DNA from: an uncultured Peptococcaceae bacterium
GTDB taxonomy: Bacteria; Bacillota; Peptococcia; Peptococcales; Peptococcaceae
Assembly (NCBI GenBank): GCA_900552455.1
Contig: URZX01000018.1
Coordinates: forward strand, 1 to 50,221
Length of the DNA stretch: 50,221 nt
Reading direction: 5' to 3'
Positions 24,291 through 34,090 of the stretch are shown piece after piece. The position numbers and the translations under genes were made by a program. The notes under the pieces were generated by a model, which was given only the letters and a program-made list of their open reading frames with translations, was not told the origin of the DNA and did not search any database. Positions within the stretch are counted from its first letter, which is position 1. Each line of letters opens with the position of its first letter.

Positions 24291-25655
24291 ATGAATAAGT
24301 ACGCAATCGTTCTCGCTGCCGGAAAAGGCACTAGAATGCGTTCGCAGATGCCGAAGGTGCTGCATCGCGTTCTCGGAAAGCCAATGCTCAGTCGCGTTCT
24401 TGAGGCGACCAGCAAGGCGCAGATCGAGAATCAGTATGTTGTGATCGGACATGGTTCCGACCAGGTAGAAAAAGTGCTCGACGATTCTGTCAAGCTTGTG
24501 CTTCAGAAGGAACAGCTCGGCACCGGCCACGCTGTGCGCACGGCGCTGGAGGTGCTCAAGCAGGACGTCACCGAAACCGAGGGCGTCACGGTCCTCGTGA
24601 CCTGTGGCGACACGCCGCTTTTGCGCGCTGAAAGCCTCGCTGAGATGATGGCGCAGCACGCCGAGCAGAAAAATGTTGTCACCGTCATGACAACCGTTGT
24701 GCCAAATCCAACAGGCTATGGCCGCATTCTGCACGATGGCGAACAGATTCGCGCCATTGTTGAAGAAAAAGACGCCGACGCCGAAGTGAAAAAGATCCAG
24801 GAGATCAACGTCGGCACCTACTGCTTTGACCTCGGATTCCTCATCGCACAGATCGATGCGCTGGATACGAACAACGCCCAGGGCGAATTTTATCTCACCG
24901 ATCTCTTGAAGCTCGCCTATGCAGCCGGCAAGCCAACGGCGGCTTATCTGCTCGCAAATCCTGACGAAAGCCTCGGTGTCAACAACCGTGTGCAGCTGGC
25001 ACGCGCAGAAAAGCTCTATCGCGAACGCGTCAACGAATACTGGATGATGCAGGGCGTGACGATGGAAGACCCAGCGTCTGTTTTCATCGAAGACGAGGTT
25101 GTGCTTGAGCCAGATGTCATCCTTGAAGCTAACGTCCATCTCTTTGGACACACCGTCATCAAATCCGGCGCTGTCATTGAGTCTGGCAGTCGCATCACAG
25201 ATTCGACCATCGGCGAAGGCGTCGTCGTGCGTCAGTCGGTGATCAAGGATTCTGTCGTTGGCGCACACACCACCATCGGTCCATTCGCTCAGCTGCGTCC
25301 GGGCAATACGATCGGCGAGCATGTAAAGATCGGCAACTTTGTCGAGATCAAGAAAAGCAACATCGCCGACGAAAGCAAGGTGTCGCACCACACCTACATC
25401 GGTGACACGGACATGGGTGCCCGCGTCAATGTCGGCTGTGGGACCATCACCTGCAATTATGACGGCAAAAACAAATATCGCACCGTCATCGGCGACGATG
25501 TATTTGTCGGCAGCAACACCAATCTGATCGCACCGATCACCATCGGCGATGGCGTTGTCATCGGTGCAGGTTCTACATTATCAAAAGACGTCGTCGAAAA
25601 TGCGCTGGCCGTCACACGACCACCGCTTGTAGTAAGGGAAAACTGGAAGAAATAA
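24291..25655 (+). CDS. glmU: Bifunctional GlmU (GlcN-1-P acetyltransferase / GlcNAc-1-P uridylyltransferase)
   Basis: A 454-aa enzyme making UDP-GlcNAc. The N-terminal uridylyltransferase has [19 protein letters not shown] and TCGDTPLL; the C-terminal left-handed beta-helix runs from about residue 250 and has [17 protein letters not shown] and [20 protein letters not shown] at 24279 is in frame, but GGAGG lies within it and points to ATG 24291. It is followed 14 bp later by prs, a common gene order in Firmicutes. Confidence 0.97.
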   Translation: MNKYAIVLAAGKGTRMRSQMPKVLHRVLGKPMLSRVLEATSKAQIENQYVVIGHGSDQVEKVLDDSVKLVLQKEQLGTGHAVRTALEVLKQDVTETEGVTVLVTCGDTPLLRAESLAEMMAQHAEQKNVVTVMTTVVPNPTGYGRILHDGEQIRAIVEEKDADAEVKKIQEINVGTYCFDLGFLIAQIDALDTNNAQGEFYLTDLLKLAYAAGKPTAAYLLANPDESLGVNNRVQLARAEKLYRERVNEYWMMQGVTMEDPASVFIEDEVVLEPDVILEANVHLFGHTVIKSGAVIESGSRITDSTIGEGVVVRQSVIKDSVVGAHTTIGPFAQLRPGNTIGEHVKIGNFVEIKKSNIADESKVSHHTYIGDTDMGARVNVGCGTITCNYDGKNKYRTVIGDDVFVGSNTNLIAPITIGDGVVIGAGSTLSKDVVENALAVTRPPLVVRENWKK

Positions 25656-25669
25656 GGGAGGATTTCACA

Positions 25670-26626
25670 ATGAAAGATATCGAGATGCACAAGTCATTGG
25701 ACCATATGAAAATTTTTACCGGTAATGCCAACCCAGAACTCGCTAAGGAAATCTGCGATTATGTCGGCATTCCTCTCGGCGACAGTGTTGTCAGCCATTT
25801 TAGCGACGGCGAGATCAATGTTGAGATTGACGAAAGCGTACGCGGCAAGGACGTTTACATCGTTCAGCCAACCTGCGAACCAGGCAACGACAACCTCATG
25901 GAACTTCTCATCATGATCGACGCTGTGCGCCGTGCCTCTGCACGTCGCATCACCGCCGTCATGCCATACTATGGCTATGCGCGTCAGGACCGCAAGAGCC
26001 GCGGCCGCGAACCGATCACCGCAAAGCTCATCGCCAACCTTATCACCAAAGCCGGCGCTCGCCGCGTTCTCACCATGGACCTGCACGCTCAGCAGATCCA
26101 GGGCTTCTTCGATGTACCAGTAGACCATCTCGTGGCTGCACCGATCATCGCTGACTACTATAAATCTCTCGGCCTCGATGACATTGTTGTCGTTTCTCCT
26201 GATATCGGCGGCGTTGCCCGTGCGCGTAAATTCGCAGATCTCCTGCATGCGCCACTGGCCATCATCGACAAACGTCGTCCAAAACCAAACGTTTCTGAAG
26301 TTATGAACATCATCGGTGAAGTCAATGGCAAGAACGTCATCCTCATCGACGACATGATCGACACCGCCGGCACCATCACCAACGCAGCTTCTGCGCTCAA
26401 GGAACGCGGCGCCAAGGAAGTGTACGCATCCTGCTCGCATCCAGTGCTCTCCGGTCCAGCCATCGACCGCCTCAACGCTTCGCCAATCACCGAAGTTGTC
26501 ACCACCAACTCCATCCCAACTGCGCACAAGAACTGCGACAAGATCAAGGTGCTCTCTGTTGCGCCACTTTTCGGTGAAGCCATCATGCGTATTTTTCAGG
26601 ACGCTTCCGTCAGCAAAATGTTTTAA
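25670..26626 (+). CDS. prs: Ribose-phosphate pyrophosphokinase
   Basis: A 318-aa PRPP synthetase. It shows [33 protein letters not shown] (metal/ATP region) and the PRPP-binding loop [21 protein letters not shown] precedes the ATG. It lies between glmU and pth in the same transcription unit and supplies PRPP for nucleotides, His and Trp. Confidence 0.97.
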   Translation: MKDIEMHKSLDHMKIFTGNANPELAKEICDYVGIPLGDSVVSHFSDGEINVEIDESVRGKDVYIVQPTCEPGNDNLMELLIMIDAVRRASARRITAVMPYYGYARQDRKSRGREPITAKLIANLITKAGARRVLTMDLHAQQIQGFFDVPVDHLVAAPIIADYYKSLGLDDIVVVSPDIGGVARARKFADLLHAPLAIIDKRRPKPNVSEVMNIIGEVNGKNVILIDDMIDTAGTITNAASALKERGAKEVYASCSHPVLSGPAIDRLNASPITEVVTTNSIPTAHKNCDKIKVLSVAPLFGEAIMRIFQDASVSKMF

Positions 26627-26656
26627 TTTCTCACAGGCAGGTGATTTTCTCTCATC

Positions 26657-27208
26657 ATGAAAATGATCGTAGGGCTGGGCAATCCCGGCAAAGATTACGC
26701 ACGCACGCGCCATAATGTTGGTTTTATGGCCATCGACCGTCTGGCCGAGCAGTATGGCATTTCTGTCAGCAAGAAGGAGTGCCGCGCGCTGACCGGCAAA
26801 GGCATCATCGCAGGTACACAGGTGCTCCTCGTGAAACCGCAGACCTACATGAACGACAGCGGTTCAGCAGTTGGCCAGCTGATCCATTATTATGACACGA
26901 TCGACGACTTTATCATCATTCATGATGACATGGATCTCCCGCTTGGTAAGATCCGCTTCAAGCAAAAGGGCAGCGCCGGTGGGCACAACGGCATCAAATC
27001 CGTCATCGCTCATCTGAACAGCCAGGTTTTTGACCGCTTGAAGGTCGGGATCGGTCACGACGACCACAACAATGTCATCGGTCACGTGCTCTCGGGCTTT
27101 CACAAGGACGAGGTGCCAGTCATCGACGATGTGCTCTCGCACGTCGACGAATGGCTTTCGTTCTGGTTGAAGGAAGGCATCGTGGCCACAATGAACAAAT
27201 ATAATTGA
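26657..27208 (+). CDS. pth: Peptidyl-tRNA hydrolase
   Basis: A 183-aa enzyme recycling peptidyl-tRNA. It contains VGLGNPGKDYARTRHNVGF with the catalytic His, KPQTYMNDSG and HDDMDLPLGKIRFKQKGSAG. It starts 30 bp after prs with only a modest ribosome site (AGGTGA, 14 nt away). A clear terminator follows before mfd. Confidence 0.96.
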   Translation: MKMIVGLGNPGKDYARTRHNVGFMAIDRLAEQYGISVSKKECRALTGKGIIAGTQVLLVKPQTYMNDSGSAVGQLIHYYDTIDDFIIIHDDMDLPLGKIRFKQKGSAGGHNGIKSVIAHLNSQVFDRLKVGIGHDDHNNVIGHVLSGFHKDEVPVIDDVLSHVDEWLSFWLKEGIVATMNKYN

Positions 27209-27221
27209 GTACAGACATCCG

Positions 27222-27251
27222 ACAGGCTGCTTTCGCGGCAGCCTGTTTTTT
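27222..27251 (+). terminator. Terminator between pth and mfd
   Basis: CAGGCTGC, a 7-nt loop and GCAGCCTG followed by six T residues. Confidence 0.9.
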
Positions 27252-27286
27252 GTGTGCAGAGAAGAGAATGCAGGGGAGGGACCAGA

Positions 27287-30200
27287 ATGAAATTTTCCGT
27301 TTTAAATACCTTGTTCGCGCAGCTCGCCAGCGGTGAGGACCGCGTCCTCTGGGATGGGCTCGACCAGAGCGGGCGCAACGCCATGCTGGAGCTTTTGACG
27401 CGCACAGACGCTGAGCGCACCATCGTCATCCTCTGTGAGAACGACCGGCGCGTAAATGAGGTGTCTGTGTTTTTGCGCAAGGTGCTCGCGCGTCCGGTGC
27501 TGGCGCTTTTCCAGCGTTCCCATCTGCCTGTAGAGGTGCTGGCCAAGGAGGAGGACGACGGCGACCGCGTCGTTGCGCTCTATGCGCTGGCGCAGCAGCT
27601 GCCTTGCGTGCTCGTTGTGAACGCCATGGTGCTCCTTGATCATTTTCCAACGCCGGCTTATTTTGTCAGCGGTATCGTAAGCCTCGCTGTCGGCGAGGAG
27701 GTGGAGCAGGAGCAATTTCTCGATCACCTGCTCGCCCTCGGCTACGAAGCGGCGAGCGTTTGTGAGCAGCCGGGAACCTTTGCACGCCGCGGCGGCATCG
27801 TCGATTTCTTTTCGCCAAATTATTCACGTCCGCTGCGCGTCGAATGGTTTGACGATGAGATCGATTCGCTGCGCTTCTTCTCTGCAGAAACCCAGAAGAG
27901 TGAGCAGAATGTCGAAAGTGCAACGGTGATCCCATCGCACGACACCTTTTTCACCGACGCTGTGCGTCAGACGCTGGTCACGCGCATCGAAGGCGAGCTC
28001 GCTGAAACGGCTGCACGCGCAGGAGAGGATGTGCGGAAGCAGCTCCAGGAGCGTCTCGCGCACGTCGGCGAAGGAAGCGACGCCAGCATTCTCAGCTATT
28101 ACGCTTACCTTGCGCCAGAGTTTCAGGCCACGCTTTTTGACCATCTGCCCGAGGACGCGCTGCTCTGCGTTGACGAAACAGAAGTCGTGGACAGCGCCCT
28201 GCAAACAAAACACGAGGCCATTCTCTCGCAGCTCGGCGATCTCTTCACCTATGGCTACATCCTGCCGTCGAAGATCGAATCGCTGCCAACGCTGGATGCG
28301 CTGGAAGATCTGCTGGCGCGGCCAAAGAGCGTGTTTCTTTCGGAAGTGCGCGCTCAGCATCGCCTTTTCCACGAGGAGAAGGTGCGCTACTATCCAGTCA
28401 CGGCCAATCCTCTGAAGGCCTATCCGGTGAACCGATTCATCGCTGACATTCAGGAGTATGTGCGCGATGGCTACACGCTGATCTTTTACAACAGCCAGGA
28501 GGAGCCGCTCACCCTGCTGAAAAATCTTCTCGATGAGTACAGCCTGCAGTATCATCAGGTGCAGAAGCTTGCCGATGCCGATCCTTATCAGGAGATCGTG
28601 CTTCTGGCTGAGGATTATACTTTTGCCTGCGCCTTTTCTGTCGACCGCTGCATTTTCATGGACGCGAACGTCTTCAATGTGCAGACCGAAAAGGAACAGC
28701 TGAAGAAGCCACAGAAAAAGCGCAGCGGCCTTGTCATCGAGGATCTGCAGGTCGGCGACTACATTGTCCACGAGCACCACGGCATCGGGCTCTATCTCGG
28801 CATCGAACACATCGTGCGCGAAGGCGTTGAGAAGGATTACATCCTTATCCAGTACCGCGGTGCCGACCGGCTTTTCGTGCCGATCGATCAAATGCACCTC
28901 GTGGAAAAATACGTTGGCCAGGAAGGCAAGCGGCCAAAGATCAACAAGCTCGGCTCCAGCGACTGGAGCAAGTCGAAAAAACGCATCCAGGAATCCATCG
29001 AGGACATGGCCGAGCAGCTGCTTGAGGTCCACGCCAAGCGACAGATCCAGCCAGGCTTCGCCTTTGCCCCGGACGACGAGCTGCAGCACGCCTTCGAGGC
29101 CACATTCCCGTATGTTGAGACCGACGATCAGCTCAAAGCCATCAAGGAAGTCAAGGCCGATATGGAAAAACCACACGCCATGGACCGTCTTGTCTGCGGC
29201 GATGTCGGCTTCGGCAAAACAGAGGTGGCCCTGCGCGCCGCCTTCAAGGCTGTCGCCAATGGCAAACAGGTCGCTGTGCTCGTGCCGACGACAATCCTGG
29301 CGATGCAGCATTATGAAACCTTTACCGCGCGCATGAAGGATTTTGGTGTGGAGATCGCGCAGCTGACGCGTTTCTGCACCACCAAGGAACAGAACAGGAT
29401 TTTCCTGAACCTGAACATCCACAAGCTCGACATTGTCATTGGCACCCACAAGCTGCTCAACGACAAGCTGAAATTCGCCGATCTGGGGCTGCTCATCATC
29501 GACGAGGAGCAGCGCTTCGGCGTCAAGCACAAGGAAAAGATCAAATCTCTGCAAGAAAATGTCGACGTGCTCACCCTTTCTGCGACGCCGATCCCACGCA
29601 CCCTGTATTTCTCGCTGACCGGCGTCAAGGACATGAGCATCATTGAGACGCCGCCAGACAACCGGCTGCCGATCCAGACCTACGTCATCGAAGAATTGCC
29701 GATGGTCATCGAGCAAGCTGTGCGCCGCGAGCTTTTGCGCGGTGGGCAGGTTTTCGTCGTTTACAACAACGTCGAGCATCTGCCAGAGGTGGCTGCAAAA
29801 TACCGTGAGCTTTTCCCGAACGCGCGCGTCATCATCGGCCACGGTAAGATGAAGGAATCGACGCTTGAGGATGTGATGCTGAAATTCCAAAAGCAGGAGG
29901 CAGACATTCTTGTCTGCACGACGATCATCGAGACGGGCATCGATATGCCAAACGTCAACACGATGATCGTCCACAACGCCGATCATTTCGGCATGGCGCA
30001 GCTCTATCAGCTGAAAGGCCGTGTCGGGCGCAGCAAGCGCGTCGCCTACGCCTATCTCATGTACAAGCCGGACAAGCTGCTCAGTGAGGAACAGCGCAAG
30101 CGCCTCAACACCCTGCGCGAATACACGGCGCTCGGCAGCGGCTACAAAATTTCCATGCGCGATCTTGAGATCCGTGGCTCCGGCAATATGCTCGGTGCAG

Positions 30201-30799
30201 CGCAGAGCGGCCACGTCGCCGAGATCGGCTTCGAGCTCTATCTGAAAATGCTGCAGGATACGATCCGCAAAATGAAGCGGGCGGAGGGCGCTGAGCTGGA
30301 CATCGAGCTGCCGCCGATCCATACCGAGATCGATATCAACATCCAGGCGTATTTCCCAGAGGATTACATTTCCGACACACGTCTGCGCATCGGGCTCTAT
30401 CAGCGGCTTGACAGCATCATGGACGCCGACGAGCTGGGCGAGATGTACGACGAGCTCGTCGACCGCTTTGGCATGCCAGGAAAGCCAGTGTTGAACCTCT
30501 TGGATCTCGTCGCCCTCAAGCAGCTTGCCAGCCAGGCGCGGATCCTTTCTATCAAACAGCGGAAGCAGAACATCTACATCAAGATCGATCCGTCGACGAA
30601 TTTTGACATTCAGCAGCTCGTTGCCTATGTTGGACGGCGCATTGGCCTGCTGATGCTCAAGAATATTGGCGACGAAACCTTCGTCGTTATGGACGCGTCG
30701 AGAAAAACAAATTCCGACAAATTATTAGATTCATTAAAACTTGTCGTCGGCGAGCTCAAAGAGATTGTAAACAGCGAAAGCTCTCAGTATAATAAGTGA
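27287..30799 (+). CDS. mfd: Transcription-repair coupling factor Mfd
   Basis: A 1170-aa DNA translocase that removes stalled RNA polymerase and recruits UvrA. Order of domains: UvrB-like N-terminal region (GTFARRGGIVDFFSP, WFDDEIDSLRFF), the RNA polymerase-interacting CarD-like domain (VGDYIVHEHHGIGLYLGIE, about residues 490-560), then the RecG-like helicase with CGDVGFGKTEVALRAAFKA, IIDEEQRFGVKHKEK, LSATPIPRTL and GRVGRSKR, and the C-terminal TRCF domain. The chosen ATG has GGGGAGGG upstream; the frame is open 11 codons further. Length is normal. The PpiC gene follows after 29 bp. Confidence 0.97.
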   Translation: MKFSVLNTLFAQLASGEDRVLWDGLDQSGRNAMLELLTRTDAERTIVILCENDRRVNEVSVFLRKVLARPVLALFQRSHLPVEVLAKEEDDGDRVVALYALAQQLPCVLVVNAMVLLDHFPTPAYFVSGIVSLAVGEEVEQEQFLDHLLALGYEAASVCEQPGTFARRGGIVDFFSPNYSRPLRVEWFDDEIDSLRFFSAETQKSEQNVESATVIPSHDTFFTDAVRQTLVTRIEGELAETAARAGEDVRKQLQERLAHVGEGSDASILSYYAYLAPEFQATLFDHLPEDALLCVDETEVVDSALQTKHEAILSQLGDLFTYGYILPSKIESLPTLDALEDLLARPKSVFLSEVRAQHRLFHEEKVRYYPVTANPLKAYPVNRFIADIQEYVRDGYTLIFYNSQEEPLTLLKNLLDEYSLQYHQVQKLADADPYQEIVLLAEDYTFACAFSVDRCIFMDANVFNVQTEKEQLKKPQKKRSGLVIEDLQVGDYIVHEHHGIGLYLGIEHIVREGVEKDYILIQYRGADRLFVPIDQMHLVEKYVGQEGKRPKINKLGSSDWSKSKKRIQESIEDMAEQLLEVHAKRQIQPGFAFAPDDELQHAFEATFPYVETDDQLKAIKEVKADMEKPHAMDRLVCGDVGFGKTEVALRAAFKAVANGKQVAVLVPTTILAMQHYETFTARMKDFGVEIAQLTRFCTTKEQNRIFLNLNIHKLDIVIGTHKLLNDKLKFADLGLLIIDEEQRFGVKHKEKIKSLQENVDVLTLSATPIPRTLYFSLTGVKDMSIIETPPDNRLPIQTYVIEELPMVIEQAVRRELLRGGQVFVVYNNVEHLPEVAAKYRELFPNARVIIGHGKMKESTLEDVMLKFQKQEADILVCTTIIETGIDMPNVNTMIVHNADHFGMAQLYQLKGRVGRSKRVAYAYLMYKPDKLLSEEQRKRLNTLREYTALGSGYKISMRDLEIRGSGNMLGAAQSGHVAEIGFELYLKMLQDTIRKMKRAEGAELDIELPPIHTEIDINIQAYFPEDYISDTRLRIGLYQRLDSIMDADELGEMYDELVDRFGMPGKPVLNLLDLVALKQLASQARILSIKQRKQNIYIKIDPSTNFDIQQLVAYVGRRIGLLMLKNIGDETFVVMDASRKTNSDKLLDSLKLVVGELKEIVNSESSQYNK

Positions 30800-30828
30800 G
30801 GTAATGATTTTTTAGGAGCGTGATTATT

Positions 30829-31971
30829 TTGAAGAAAGCACTTGCAATGCTTTTGGTAACAGTGATGGCTGCCGGCCTTTTTGCTGGATGCAGCGGCAGC
30901 AGCGACGATATGGGCGGCGAGGACGTCATCAAGGTCAACGATACTGCCCTGACCAAAAATTATGTGGATGCCCGCATCGATCAGATCTTCAAGCAGAACC
31001 AGCTGGAAAGCGACGATTCCTTCTCCGGCTACTACAAAGCGCAGATCATCAACGGTCTCGTTGAGACAGAACTGATGGTGCAGGATGCAAAAGCCAAAGG
31101 CATTGAAGTCACCGACGATGAGAAAAGTGAATTCCGTCAGAACCTGATCGATCAGACCTACGGCTCTGAAGAAAATTTCCAGGCTTATCTCGACGAGTAC
31201 AACGTCAGTGACGACATGTTCGACCGCATGGTTGAAGAAAAGCTTTATTACGATAAATATCTGGACATCCTCAAGGAAGACATCACCGTCGATGCCCAGT
31301 CCTACTACGATGAAAACTCCGATCAGTTTGACGTTGCCGATCAGGTCGACGCCAAGCACATCCTCGTCGATGACAAGGAAACGGCTGAGGACATCATCAA
31401 GCAGCTCGATGACGGCGCAGATTTTGCAGAGCTCGCCAAGGAATATAGCACCGACACGGCGACTGCTCAGCAGGGCGGCGAGCTGGGATATTTCACCGCT
31501 GATCAGATGATCACCGAATTCTCCGACGCTGCTTTCGCGCTGGAGCCAGGTGAATACACCAAGGAACCAGTCGAGACCAGCTATGGCTACCACGTCATTC
31601 TCTGTGAGGACAAAAAGGCTGCCCATCATCAGAGCTTTGACGAAGTCAAGGACGAACTCACCGAGCAGCTCACCGATCAGGAAGTCCAGACCAAGTACTA
31701 CGATGCCATGAGCGCGCTTCAGGAAGATGCGACGATCGAATACCTGTCTGACGACTACAATCCTGACAAGCTCATCGAAGAAGCGCAGAAAGCCATGGAA
31801 GCAGAACAGAGCGCAGACAGCAGCGCTGCTGAATCTGGCTCCGCTTCCACAGAAGCTGCCGCTGATGAAACGACAGAGGATGCCGCAGCAGCATCTGAAA
31901 GCACCGATGCTGCCGCTGACAGCTCTGCGACTGCAGAAAGCGGCGACTCCCTTGTGGACAGCGCTGAATAA
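30829..31971 (+). CDS. PpiC/SurA-type peptidyl-prolyl isomerase lipoprotein (PrsA-like)
   Basis: A 380-aa exported foldase. Lipoprotein signal with lipobox FAGC, a SurA_N-like helical region (residues about 30-170), a parvulin domain (VDAKHILVDDKETAEDII, QGGELGYFTADQM, TSYGYHVILCEDKKA; about 175-270) and a long Ala/Ser/Glu-rich, probably disordered tail. The start is unusual: AGGAG at 30814-30818 is 10 nt from TTG 30829, which begins MKKALAMLL; the in-frame GTG at 30820 is too close to the ribosome site. It would help fold secreted proteins at the outer face of the membrane. It lies behind mfd and is followed by a terminator. Confidence 0.9.
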   Translation: MKKALAMLLVTVMAAGLFAGCSGSSDDMGGEDVIKVNDTALTKNYVDARIDQIFKQNQLESDDSFSGYYKAQIINGLVETELMVQDAKAKGIEVTDDEKSEFRQNLIDQTYGSEENFQAYLDEYNVSDDMFDRMVEEKLYYDKYLDILKEDITVDAQSYYDENSDQFDVADQVDAKHILVDDKETAEDIIKQLDDGADFAELAKEYSTDTATAQQGGELGYFTADQMITEFSDAAFALEPGEYTKEPVETSYGYHVILCEDKKAAHHQSFDEVKDELTEQLTDQEVQTKYYDAMSALQEDATIEYLSDDYNPDKLIEEAQKAMEAEQSADSSAAESGSASTEAAADETTEDAAAASESTDAAADSSATAESGDSLVDSAE

Positions 31972-31983
31972 GATCTGACAAAA

Positions 31984-32014
31984 AAGTACACGGCAGTGCG
32001 TCGTGTACTTTTTC
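31984..32014. terminator. Bidirectional terminator after the PpiC gene
   Basis: AAGTACACG / CGTGTACTT stem with a 9-nt loop, flanked by AAA and TTTTC, between converging genes. Confidence 0.85.
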
Positions 32015-32020
32015 TTTGAT

Positions 32021-32944
32021 TTATCCTGGCAGCGTGTTTTTGAGCTGCTCCAGCGCAAAGCGCACACAGCCCATGCGGATGGCTGCGCGGTCGAGGAGAG
32101 GAATATGCGCGTGCGCCGTATATTTATAAGCGACGCAAGATCCTCCGACAGCCAGGCCGACATAGACGAGCCCTTCTGGATTGCCGTCTGCGTCGGGACC
32201 AGGGCCGGCGACGCCGGTCGTGGCCAGGGCAATGTCGCTGGCGTAGAGCTTTTGCGCGCCCTGCGCCATGGCCTGCGCCGTTTCTGCGGAGACAATGCCG
32301 TGGGCGGCGATCACTTCCGGCGGCACGCCGAGCACGCGCTCCTTGGCCTCGGCGGTGTAGGTGCAGGCGCCGCCGCGCACATAGTCGGAGGAGCCGGAAA
32401 CATCGGTGAGGGTCTTGACAATGGCGCCGCCGGTGCAGCTTTCTGCTGTGGCGATGGACCAGCTGCGCTTTCTGAGGAGCGCGCCGATCTGCCGCGAAAG
32501 CGCGGCCAGGCTGTCGCCGGCAAGCAGATCGAAGTAGCCGTCGAGGGTGTCCTCGAGGGCGAGGGCGCTCTGCCAGTCCGGCACGGCGATGAGATGCAGG
32601 CGGTGGTTCAGCCGCGCGTAGTCGGCGTAGGCATTTTCTGGCAGCGTGCTTTGCGGATGATCGACAGGCACGCGGAGATTTTTCAATACCTGGCGCAGAT
32701 TCTCGCGATAAAGGGCTTTACCAACGGCGACAATCGTTTTACAATAGATGTCATTCGCGTATTCATCGAGCCCGGCTGCAAAACGGCTCTGTGCGTTGTA
32801 GGTTCTGACGGTGGTGACGGCGTTGGTATGCATGTAGGGGTAGAGGATGTGATCCAGGCGGTCACGGCCGCTGCGATCCAGAAAGCGGTGGCCGCTGCCG
32901 TCGTCGAGATCTGGCAGAAAATAAACGAGAGAAGCGTTTCTCAT
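32021..32944 (-). CDS. CinA C-terminal-domain protein with an unrecognised N-terminal domain
   Basis: A 307-aa protein. Residues about 150-305 are a CinA-C domain (nicotinamide-nucleotide amidase family) with TAESCTGGAIVKTLTDVSGS, YTAEAKERVLGVP, HGIVSAETAQAMA and TGVAGPGPDADGNPEG. The first about 145 residues lack the MoCF-like domain of full-length CinA; instead they contain LVYFLPDLDDGSGHRF, TTVRTYNAQSRFAAGLDEYA and RVPVDHPQSTLPENAYADYA, which I do not recognise. The start has GGGAG upstream; the frame is open to 33013 over the promoter region. It diverges from argC with overlapping promoters. Nicotinamide mononucleotide deamidation is the likely activity. Confidence 0.8.
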   Translation of the reverse strand: MRNASLVYFLPDLDDGSGHRFLDRSGRDRLDHILYPYMHTNAVTTVRTYNAQSRFAAGLDEYANDIYCKTIVAVGKALYRENLRQVLKNLRVPVDHPQSTLPENAYADYARLNHRLHLIAVPDWQSALALEDTLDGYFDLLAGDSLAALSRQIGALLRKRSWSIATAESCTGGAIVKTLTDVSGSSDYVRGGACTYTAEAKERVLGVPPEVIAAHGIVSAETAQAMAQGAQKLYASDIALATTGVAGPGPDADGNPEGLVYVGLAVGGSCVAYKYTAHAHIPLLDRAAIRMGCVRFALEQLKNTLPG

Positions 32945-32963
32945 GATAATTTTACTCCCTTCT

Positions 32964-33005
32964 AACATAAAAACTCTTGCATATTTATGCAACAAGTCGT
33001 ATAAT
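32964..33005. promoter_or_regulatory. Divergent cinA-like/argC promoters sharing a palindrome (possible ArgR box)
   Basis: The 16-bp perfect palindrome TTGCATATTTATGCAA (32977-32992) carries a -35 hexamer (TTGCAT) in each arm. Plus strand: TTGCAT, 17 bp, TATAAT (33000-33005) for argC. Minus strand: TTGCAT (32992-32987), 17 bp, TATGTT (32969-32964) for the CinA-like gene. Its TGNAT-N4-ATNCA form resembles ArgR operators, so arginine repression of argC is plausible by inference. Confidence 0.6.
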
Positions 33006-33033
33006 AATTTCATTCCATCCTGGAGGTGTCACA

Positions 33034-34065
33034 ATGATCAATGTTGGTATTATTGGAGCGACAGGCTACACCGGCTCCGAATTGATCCGTTTATTACTGA
33101 GACACGGCGGTGTCAAGCTCGTCGCCATCGGCGCGCGCAGCACGACTGGCCCGGTCTCTGATCTTCATAAGAGTGTGCTCGAGCTGACAGATGCGCGCTT
33201 CTGCGATCTGGCGCTTGACAATTACAAGGACTGCGACGTTGTCTTTCTGGCGCTGCCCCACGGCACATCGTCGGAATACGCCAAGTCCCTCGTCGAGATG
33301 GGCGTCAAGGTGATCGATCTGGGCGCGGATTTCCGTCTCAACGACGCGGCTGTGTACGAAAAATGGTACGGCGCTGACCACGCCTGCCCGGAATGGATGG
33401 CGAAAACGGTGTACGGGCTGCCGGAACTGCATCGCGAAGAGATCCGCGAAAGTGCGCTTGTCGCCAACCCTGGCTGTTTTCCTACCAGTATTATCCTCGG
33501 CCTGGCGCCGCTTTGTAAAGAAAAACTTTTGGATCCGGCGTTTGTTGTCGCTGACAGCGACTCGGGACTCACCGGCGCTGGCAAATCGCTGAAGGAGAGC
33601 TCCCACTTTGTCAACGTCAACGAAAACGTCGTCGCCTACAACATCGGCAAGCATCGCCACCTGCCGGAGATCGTGCAGGAGCTGAACGCGCTTGCTGAAA
33701 GCGACGTTGGCCTGGTGTTCAATCCACACCTGGCGCCGATCAACCGCGGCATTCTCTCGACGCTGACGCTGAAGCTCACGCAGCCGATGACGCCGGAAGC
33801 GCTGGACGCGCTTTATCACAGCTTCTACGACGACGAGCCATTTGTGCGCGTGCGTCCGGCTGGCGAATACGCAGCGACGAAACAGGTGATGGGCTCGAAT
33901 TTCTGCGATATTTCGCTGCATCCTGTGAATGAAACGACGCTGGTTGTCTGCGCGGCCATCGACAACATTGTCAAAGGCGCCAGCGGCCAGGCGGTGCAGA
34001 ATATGAATATTATGTTTGGGTTCCCAGAGTCACAGGGATTGGAGCAGTTCCCGCTCTGCCCATAA
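33034..34065 (+). CDS. argC: N-acetyl-gamma-glutamyl-phosphate reductase
   Basis: A 343-aa NADPH enzyme, third step of arginine synthesis. NADP site GIIGATGYTGSELIRLL, catalytic Cys148 in VANPGCFPTS and the conserved HRHLPEI. GGAGG precedes the chosen ATG; upstream in-frame sequence back to 32977 overlaps the promoter. First gene of the arginine operon. Confidence 0.97.
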   Translation: MINVGIIGATGYTGSELIRLLLRHGGVKLVAIGARSTTGPVSDLHKSVLELTDARFCDLALDNYKDCDVVFLALPHGTSSEYAKSLVEMGVKVIDLGADFRLNDAAVYEKWYGADHACPEWMAKTVYGLPELHREEIRESALVANPGCFPTSIILGLAPLCKEKLLDPAFVVADSDSGLTGAGKSLKESSHFVNVNENVVAYNIGKHRHLPEIVQELNALAESDVGLVFNPHLAPINRGILSTLTLKLTQPMTPEALDALYHSFYDDEPFVRVRPAGEYAATKQVMGSNFCDISLHPVNETTLVVCAAIDNIVKGASGQAVQNMNIMFGFPESQGLEQFPLCP

Positions 34066-34090
34066 TCGATATGAAATAAGGAGAAGAATG

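Noticed and set aside
27824..30322. 832-codon open frame on the minus strand inside mfd
   Set aside because: Pure antisense shadow of Mfd; GC-rich codon bias on one strand leaves the other open. No family motif.
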